From Caryophanales bacterium UBA5632 (GTDB lineage Bacteria; Bacillota_I; Bacilli_A; Izemoplasmatales; Hujiaoplasmataceae): a DNA stretch of 10,605 nucleotides. The stretch covers positions 317 to 10,921 of the forward strand of contig DIJY01000080.1 of assembly GCA_002421405.1 (NCBI GenBank), read 5' to 3'. Both the position numbers and the translations under genes were made by a program. Positions 5,753 to 10,605 of the stretch are shown here, one piece after another (positions within the stretch are counted from its first letter, which is position 1; each line of letters begins with the position of its first letter). The notes under the pieces were generated by a model that was not told the DNA's origin, did no database searches, and was given only the letters and a program-made list of their open reading frames with translations.

Positions 5753-6457
5753 ATGAAAGACAAATTACCAATGATAAAAATTATATTTGAAGATGAGAAT
5801 ATTATTATCGTCGATAAACCGATTGGGATGCTTTCCCATCCAGATGAAAAACTCAAAGAAATCGACATTTTAACCGAACTCAAAACAAAAAAATTTGACG
5901 CATCACATTACGCTGTCATCAATCGGCTCGATTTTAATACTTCTGGGTTGGTGATTGTTGGGAAAAATACGAGTGCGATTAAAGAATTAAATAAAGCATC
6001 CATTGAACGAAAAATCCAAAAAACATATTTATGTGGTGTCACTGGCTACTTCTTCTCGCCTTCAGATACTCTCGTTGCTTATTTATTAAAAGATTCAACG
6101 CAATCAAAAGTTAGAATTTCTGAAACTGAAATAGCAAACAGTCAAAAGATTATGACCAAATATACGGTATTACAAGAATTGAACAATATGTCCTTACTAG
6201 AAGTTGAATTACTCACGGGCAAAACGCATCAAATCCGAGCTCATCTATCGCATGCAGGCCATCCATTATTAGGGGACCCTTTATATGGGTTTCCCTCAGT
6301 CAATAAAAAAATAGGCTTAAAAACCCAAGCATTATGTGCATTCCGACTTCATTTTCATTCAATTGAAGAGTCAAGCGTTTTATATTACTTAAATAATCGA
6401 GATTTTAAAACAACAAATATACCGTTTATCCATCTATTTCCTAATTTTAAAAAATAA
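5753..6457 (+). CDS. RluA-family RNA pseudouridine synthase, 234 aa
   Basis: Isomerises uridine to pseudouridine in rRNA and/or tRNA. Seen: IIIVDKPIGMLSHP (17-30), the substrate-pocket strand; the catalytic motif NRLDFNTSGLVI (57-68) with nucleophilic Asp60, where Asn replaces the usual His before RLD; and TGKTHQIRAHLSHAGHPLLGDPLYG (155-179), the second conserved family block. At 234 residues it is the catalytic domain only, with no N-terminal S4 RNA-binding domain as found in RluC and RluD, so the target site cannot be named. Transcribed alone: a -10 element lies 31 bases upstream and a terminator stem begins at the last base of the stop codon. Confidence 0.9.
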   Translation: MKDKLPMIKIIFEDENIIIVDKPIGMLSHPDEKLKEIDILTELKTKKFDASHYAVINRLDFNTSGLVIVGKNTSAIKELNKASIERKIQKTYLCGVTGYFFSPSDTLVAYLLKDSTQSKVRISETEIANSQKIMTKYTVLQELNNMSLLEVELLTGKTHQIRAHLSHAGHPLLGDPLYGFPSVNKKIGLKTQALCAFRLHFHSIEESSVLYYLNNRDFKTTNIPFIHLFPNFKK

Positions 6458-6488
6458 ATGCGACTCCCTTTTGCGAGTCGCATTTTCT
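6457..6488. terminator. Bidirectional terminator between the pseudouridine synthase gene and nagA
   Basis: AATGCGACTC (6457-6466) pairs perfectly with GAGTCGCATT (6475-6484) around an eight-base loop. The plus strand continues TTTTCT and the minus strand continues ATTTATTTTTT. It serves both convergent genes; the nagA stop (6487-6489) is right at its edge. Confidence 0.88.
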
Positions 6489-7644
6489 ATCGAATTATTT
6501 TGCCTTGACAGATGACATGAACCAGGTCATATTTCTCATTCATAATCAAAATATCTGCACATTTGTTTGTTTCAATTGATCCAATCAAATGATCAAGTTT
6601 CATCAGTTTCGCGGGTGTGATGGTTAACATTTTTATGGCATCAATAAAATCAATGCCGATGGAAACCACATTTTTTAAGAGTTGATTGACAGTCGCAATC
6701 GATCCAGCTAATGTGGGTTGATTATGAAGGTAAGCAGCATCCTTGACATCAATCAAGACTTTATCGTTTTCGGGTCCTAAAAAGAATTGACCTTCTCCCA
6801 TCCCTGCAGGAGACAAGCAATCACTGACAAGAATGAGACGGTCCGCCGTTTTATTAAGGTAAGCCAATTTGATTAATTCGACAGGAACGTGTTTTAAATC
6901 GGCGATGAGTTCAACGTATAAGTCTTTCTCTAATAAAGCCATTTCAGCGACGCCCGCGGCTTTCATTCCTTGATGTAGTCCTACAGTAGACATTGCATTA
7001 TAAAGATGAGTTACACTATTATAACCATGATTCATCGCATCTTTGATGGTTAATCCATAAGCATTGGAATGACCGATAGAGGGGTTCACCCCTTGATTAT
7101 GAAGATAATCTCCTAAAGAGAGTCCACCTTCTAATTCTGGTGCCGCAGTCATCCGTTTCACAAAAGGATAATTTTCAATCCATTTAGAATATTCTTCAAA
7201 TTCCGGATGACGCAAGAAGTGAAGAGGGTGCGCTCCTTTTTTATCAGGTGATAAATAGGGGCCTTCTAAATGAGCTCCTACTAAACGGGCTTTGATTGTA
7301 TTAGAATTCATCGCTTGTTTATAGGCATTAAGAAACGCAGTAATCGCTTCATTAGAAGCTGAAATCGATGTTGGGACTTGTGAAGTCGCTCCATGGAAGA
7401 GATGAAAATCGGTCGCCTTTTGAAAGGCTTCCAAGTTCGCTTCCATAAAATCATGACCGCCACCGCCGTGAACATGAATATCAATCATTCCCGGTGTGAC
7501 ATAACAATTCGTCGCATCAATTAAATGGTCATAACCTTTCAGATTGTGACCAATTTGTAAAATCTTGTCCTCTTCAAAAAGAAGGTCCAATACTTGCATA
7601 CCTTCTTTCGTTACAACGGATCCATTCTGAATGAGTGTAATCAT
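6487..7644 (-). CDS. nagA: N-acetylglucosamine-6-phosphate deacetylase, 385 aa
   Basis: Amidohydrolase-superfamily enzyme that removes acetate from GlcNAc-6-phosphate to give glucosamine-6-phosphate, used in amino-sugar catabolism and cell-wall recycling. Seen: the metal-site motif PGMIDIHVHGGGG (51-63) with His57 and His59, metal ligand Glu127 in LEGPYLSP, His192 in GHSNA, His213 in THLYNAM, substrate-region His252 in ADLKHV, and catalytic Asp275 in VSDCLSPAG, then LAGSIATVNQ (312-321). Length and motif order are normal for NagA. It starts 12 untranslated bases after the DUF6320 gene, with AAAGG overlapping that gene's stop, so it is the last gene of the operon. No nagB, PTS gene or GntR regulator is present here. 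The link to the upstream acyltransferase cassette may be functional or only transcriptional. Confidence 0.93.
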   Translation of the reverse strand: MITLIQNGSVVTKEGMQVLDLLFEEDKILQIGHNLKGYDHLIDATNCYVTPGMIDIHVHGGGGHDFMEANLEAFQKATDFHLFHGATSQVPTSISASNEAITAFLNAYKQAMNSNTIKARLVGAHLEGPYLSPDKKGAHPLHFLRHPEFEEYSKWIENYPFVKRMTAAPELEGGLSLGDYLHNQGVNPSIGHSNAYGLTIKDAMNHGYNSVTHLYNAMSTVGLHQGMKAAGVAEMALLEKDLYVELIADLKHVPVELIKLAYLNKTADRLILVSDCLSPAGMGEGQFFLGPENDKVLIDVKDAAYLHNQPTLAGSIATVNQLLKNVVSIGIDFIDAIKMLTITPAKLMKLDHLIGSIETNKCADILIMNEKYDLVHVICQGKIIR

Positions 7645-7657
7645 TTTAACACGCCTT

Positions 7658-8347
7658 TTATAAGTGGAATCGTTTGCGAATTTCGTTCTTAATTGATTTT
7701 GGGAAGAAGAAAATAATAATCAGAAGGATAAACATCGCTGCGCCAAAAGCGGCGATGGATGGCCATAATACCGTAATGACTTTGAATAGCCCTAAAATGA
7801 TTGGAATTAATGAGAAGACAAGAATGGATAAGAGATAAATCAAATACTCGCGGTAATTGATTCTTTTCACCCAAATAATGACTGAAATCGCAAAATTACA
7901 GGCCAATAATGAGAGAGGCGTGACATAATTAAGTGCCCAGCCTTCTGTCGCGGGTTCTTGTGTGTAATTTTGGTCGATTAAGTTAAGAATAATCAGTAAG
8001 AGGGTTGTTAAAAACGCAAGTTTAAAAGCAATATTTTGTTTTGATAATATTCCATATCGAACGACAAGCCAAAAATAGAGCGTTGAACCGATTGGAATCA
8101 AACTCCATAAGACTGGGGTTGTTTGATAGGTGAAAAAATTAATCGATGCCAAAGAAAGAATTGTCACCACCGTAATAAACAGCATGATTTTTTTTGTTAG
8201 CGGTAAAACAGTCCGGTTGAGCGCCACATATTCTGGATATATCTCTATTCTTGATTCGTCATCATCGCCAGATAAAATTTGGTGACAAAGCGGGCAGTAT
8301 TTTTGATTTGTTTGAATATCAACATTACATTTATCACAATGTTTCAT
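7658..8347 (-). CDS. DUF6320-like membrane protein: N-terminal zinc ribbon plus six TM helices, 229 aa
   Basis: No function is known to me. Seen: an N-terminal zinc ribbon with two cysteine pairs, Cys4/Cys7 (CDKC) and Cys18/Cys21 (CPLC). Next come an acidic linker (GDDDES, 27-32), a segment EIYPEYVALNRTVLPLTK, and six hydrophobic stretches at about 53-70, 78-97, 108-125, 141-160, 166-189 and 193-215. The basic C-terminus is KSIKNEIRKRFHL. The short loops, lack of charged residues in the helices and cytosolic zinc ribbon suggest a membrane scaffold or regulator rather than a transporter (inference). As I recall, proteins of this shape are annotated DUF6320 and occur next to condensation-type acyltransferases and alpha/beta hydrolases, as here. 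The ATG overlaps the acyltransferase stop (ATGA), with a strong GGAGGAG 8 bases upstream. Confidence 0.82.
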   Translation of the reverse strand: MKHCDKCNVDIQTNQKYCPLCHQILSGDDDESRIEIYPEYVALNRTVLPLTKKIMLFITVVTILSLASINFFTYQTTPVLWSLIPIGSTLYFWLVVRYGILSKQNIAFKLAFLTTLLLIILNLIDQNYTQEPATEGWALNYVTPLSLLACNFAISVIIWVKRINYREYLIYLLSILVFSLIPIILGLFKVITVLWPSIAAFGAAMFILLIIIFFFPKSIKNEIRKRFHL

Positions 8348-9648
8348 ATAGAATACTCCTCCACATAGTTGCTTTCAATTTCAACTTCAATTCCCTGTTG
8401 GGTAAAATGACGGAAGAATTCGCGTTCAATCGTCGTTTCAATGATAGAACGAGTGAATGTAATTTTGAATTTGTCTTGAAAGGACGAAATGGCGATATTT
8501 AAAGTGTTATATTTACCTGAATAAACAGCCGCTGAGATACTATCAATATACGGTACCATGGATTTTGGCAGTTCCACATTTCCTAAATTCGAAAGCGATA
8601 ACGTATTTAGCGTAATTCCCATCAAAGCATATCCAATTCTAAGGGCGTATTTTTTGAGAAAATAAGGGGTAATTCTTAAAAAGATGTTCCGTTCAAAAGC
8701 GAAGTTTTCACTCATTTTGCGGATCAATTCTTTCTTGTCCATCCCGGCTCTAAATTGATCTTTAACGAGCGCTAAAATTTCATCAAACGTGATATCTGGA
8801 CGGTTCATTCGCATATCGGATTTAACGAAAATCGAGAAATTTCTTAAAGTATCTGACGGAAAATGTTTTCTTAAATTGACAGGAACAAATATTTTCACGG
8901 GTTGTTGGTTATAGGCAAGATGTTCACGATATTTAATTTGGGTCGTATAAATTGTAATCATGGTTAAAGCGGTCAAATATTCTGTGATTGTCGCTTGATA
9001 TTTTCTTGATAACTCAAGCATTTTTTTGGTCGAAAAGGTCCCTGAAATCAAGCCAATGTTATTGTCTTCAATCGGCGTCCCTTTAATATGAAAAGCTCTA
9101 TCTTCATGGACATGTTTGTGATTATTTGGATCATAGTAAATACCTTGAGCGTCAGTATACTCTTCTTTTTTAGGCAATGAATCTTTGGTTAGAATAATAT
9201 TATCAGGCGTTAATTTATAGCCCTTCAGTTGTAAATATTCATACACAAGCGATTTCAATAATGTTAATGCTCCCGTTCCGTCCGCAAGCGCATGAAACAT
9301 TTCAACTGCAATCAAAGGACCGCGATAATAGATTTGGAAGAGATATCCATTATTTTCTTTTGGACTTAATCGACCGCAAACACGATATGTGAGCGGTAAT
9401 ACAACAAAAGGACGTTCATTCGAATCAAGATAATTCCAGAAAAATCCACTTTTTAATCTAACTTTAAACATTGGAAAACGCTCCAACACTGCATCAGCAG
9501 CAAGTTGGAGTAAATCGGGGTCAACTTCTTCTTTTAATATCATTTGGACACGAAACGTGTTGGTCTCTTTTTTATTAGAAACGGCTGGAAATATTTTGCC
9601 AGCATTATCGAGCCTATACCAGTCGCTCACATGATGTGTTTTAGCCAT
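8344..9648 (-). CDS. Condensation-fold (alcohol acetyltransferase/PapA-like) acyltransferase, 434 aa
   Basis: Member of the chloramphenicol-acetyltransferase-like superfamily that transfers an acyl group from a thioester to a hydroxyl or amine. Seen: the N-terminal WYRLDNAGKIFPA (10-22); VLERFPMFKVRL (54-65); the catalytic HxxxDG as H119-A-L-A-D-G124, with His119 the general base; the domain bridge PVNLRKHFPSDTLRNF (256-271); and the C-terminal latch-type LSNLG (352-356). Length fits a stand-alone two-lobed enzyme; no adenylation or carrier domain is attached, so it is not a peptide synthetase module. Acyl donor and acceptor cannot be read from sequence. AGAAGGAT precedes the ATG. It sits 27 bases after the hydrolase and overlaps the DUF6320 gene by four bases, so all three are probably made together. 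Confidence 0.85.
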   Translation of the reverse strand: MAKTHHVSDWYRLDNAGKIFPAVSNKKETNTFRVQMILKEEVDPDLLQLAADAVLERFPMFKVRLKSGFFWNYLDSNERPFVVLPLTYRVCGRLSPKENNGYLFQIYYRGPLIAVEMFHALADGTGALTLLKSLVYEYLQLKGYKLTPDNIILTKDSLPKKEEYTDAQGIYYDPNNHKHVHEDRAFHIKGTPIEDNNIGLISGTFSTKKMLELSRKYQATITEYLTALTMITIYTTQIKYREHLAYNQQPVKIFVPVNLRKHFPSDTLRNFSIFVKSDMRMNRPDITFDEILALVKDQFRAGMDKKELIRKMSENFAFERNIFLRITPYFLKKYALRIGYALMGITLNTLSLSNLGNVELPKSMVPYIDSISAAVYSGKYNTLNIAISSFQDKFKITFTRSIIETTIEREFFRHFTQQGIEVEIESNYVEEYSI

Positions 9649-9675
9649 ATTTATCCTTCTTTCAATTCAAAAAAA

Positions 9676-10605
9676 CTAACAAGCAATAAACTTTGTATCG
9701 ATGTAATCTTCAATCTCTCTCCACGCCTTTTTAGCATCAGGGATTAATCCAAACGCAAGTTGAAATACATGAAACATGCCTCGATAAAGCGTGACTTGAA
9801 CATCAACGCCGGCGTCACTTGCCTTTTTCGCAACGGTTAAAGTATCACTTTCTAATACTTCGTGACTTCCTACATGCATCATCATCGGAGGAAAATCTTC
9901 AAAGGTTCCGTAAACCGGTGAAATATAAGGATTATATAAATCATTATTACTCACATAGTCATTATGTTCCAGTGGAAGTGTGTGGTTTCCCAACATGGGA
10001 TCAAGGGTTTGATTTCGAAGATAAGATTCACCCTCCGAAGCCAAATCGGTCCATGCAGACATTGTAATAAGTGCTCTAGGCATCGGTAACTCAAGATCCC
10101 TTAAACGCATGCATAACGCTAGCGTTAATCCGCCACCAGCACTATCGCCAACAACGATGATTTTATTGGGTTCAAAATGCTGATTTAATAGATATTGGTA
10201 CGCTTCAAGCGCGTCATCTAAGGCAGCGGGATAGGGATGTTTTGGGGCAACTCGGTAATCAAGGGAAAATACATGAGAACCGTGAGCAATCTTATGATAT
10301 TTGATGGCAGAACGTCTATAGGTATCGTTATATGGTTTTACGTAGGCTCCGCCATGTAACTGAAGAATAACATTCCCACAAGTTTTTTTATTTGAGAAGA
10401 TCCATTCCATCTTGGAATTTGATAATTCAATCCATTTCGAACCAATTCCTTTTGGATATTTAAAATCGGGAGACAATTTTAAAGAGTATAGTTTTCCAAA
10501 TGATGCATCTGAATAGATTGGATTTTTAATAACAAGGGTTTTAGATAATCTTAATAATTGTTTGGCAAGACTTCCGCGCAACGTCTTTTTTGTATAACGA
10601 ATTTC
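9676..10605 (-). CDS. Alpha/beta hydrolase of the hormone-sensitive-lipase/acetyl esterase family, 5' end outside window
   Basis: Serine esterase; 309 residues are visible and the frame stays open to the window edge. The codons at the edge read E-I-R-Y-T-K-K-T-L-R, so the TTG at 10581 is not a convincing start and the true start lies beyond 10605. Seen, numbering from the first visible residue: oxyanion-hole motif HGGAY (84-88), the DYRVAPKHPYPAALDDA block (116-132), nucleophile elbow GDSAGG with Ser155 (codon about 10141-10143), GSHEVLESD (246-254) supplying the acidic residue, and FHVF with the catalytic His. The acid is either the Glu of HEV or the Asp of ESD; the family uses this region, but I cannot decide between them. 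There is no signal peptide in the visible part, so it is probably cytoplasmic. The acyltransferase follows 27 bases downstream, which suggests the two act on related esters. Confidence 0.88.
   Translation of the reverse strand, partial: EIRYTKKTLRGSLAKQLLRLSKTLVIKNPIYSDASFGKLYSLKLSPDFKYPKGIGSKWIELSNSKMEWIFSNKKTCGNVILQLHGGAYVKPYNDTYRRSAIKYHKIAHGSHVFSLDYRVAPKHPYPAALDDALEAYQYLLNQHFEPNKIIVVGDSAGGGLTLALCMRLRDLELPMPRALITMSAWTDLASEGESYLRNQTLDPMLGNHTLPLEHNDYVSNNDLYNPYISPVYGTFEDFPPMMMHVGSHEVLESDTLTVAKKASDAGVDVQVTLYRGMFHVFQLAFGLIPDAKKAWREIEDYIDTKFIAC

Noticed and set aside
10579..10605. TTG at 10581 as the start of the alpha/beta hydrolase
   Set aside because: The frame stays open to the window edge with plausible residues (E-I-R-Y-T-K-K-T), and no ribosome binding site precedes the TTG. 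The gene is truncated by the window.
1..10605. Mycoplasma-type code (TGA = Trp), mobile elements, CRISPR arrays, tRNA or rRNA genes
   Set aside because: Conserved Trp positions use TGG and TGA ends several genes. I saw no spaced direct-repeat array, transposase, terminal inverted repeats or structured RNA signature.

Overview
The window looks like a chromosomal segment of a low-GC Gram-positive-type bacterium (Bacillota or Mycoplasmatota in the broad sense). It has AT-rich spacers, sigma-A-like promoters (TATAAT, often with an upstream TG), strong AGGAGG-type ribosome binding sites and short hairpin-plus-U terminators. TGA is used as a stop (chorismate mutase, thioredoxin reductase, DUF6320 protein) and tryptophan is encoded by TGG, so the mycoplasma code with TGA as Trp is excluded. 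An Acholeplasma/Izemoplasma-like or Erysipelotrichia-like host would fit, but that is inference. I see no tRNA, rRNA, transposase, prophage gene or CRISPR array, and no gene-free stretch over 300 bases (the longest is about 190).

Layout, left to right. (1) Bases 1-808: a minus-strand unit with its own promoter encodes a small AroQ-type chorismate mutase, then a threonine aldolase that runs off the left edge; the two overlap by ATGA. (2) 815-2079: a minus-strand trxA-trxB pair with its own promoter and a terminator whose stem contains the trxB stop codon. The reductase keeps the FAD and CxxC motifs but lacks the usual NADPH-binding signature. (3) 2103-2726: a guanylate-kinase-like P-loop kinase, minus strand. 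(4) 2800-4234: a plus-strand KtrB/TrkH-type potassium channel subunit with a clear promoter, ended by a bidirectional terminator shared with (5), a minus-strand MFS transporter of sugar (GPH-like) type. (6) 5716-6484: a plus-strand RluA-family pseudouridine synthase, divergent from the MFS gene and ended by a second bidirectional terminator. (7) 6487-10605: a minus-strand operon in the order alpha/beta hydrolase (5' end outside the window), condensation-fold acyltransferase, zinc-ribbon/six-TM DUF6320-type membrane protein, and N-acetylglucosamine-6-phosphate deacetylase (nagA). The last three are tightly packed (ATGA overlap, then a 12-base gap).

Most genes are ordinary housekeeping or transport functions. 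The two parts most worth attention are the thioredoxin system, whose reductase looks independent of pyridine nucleotide and may be ferredoxin-linked, and the hydrolase-acyltransferase-DUF6320 cassette. That cassette looks like a coherent but functionally unassigned acyl-transfer/ester-hydrolysis module at the membrane.
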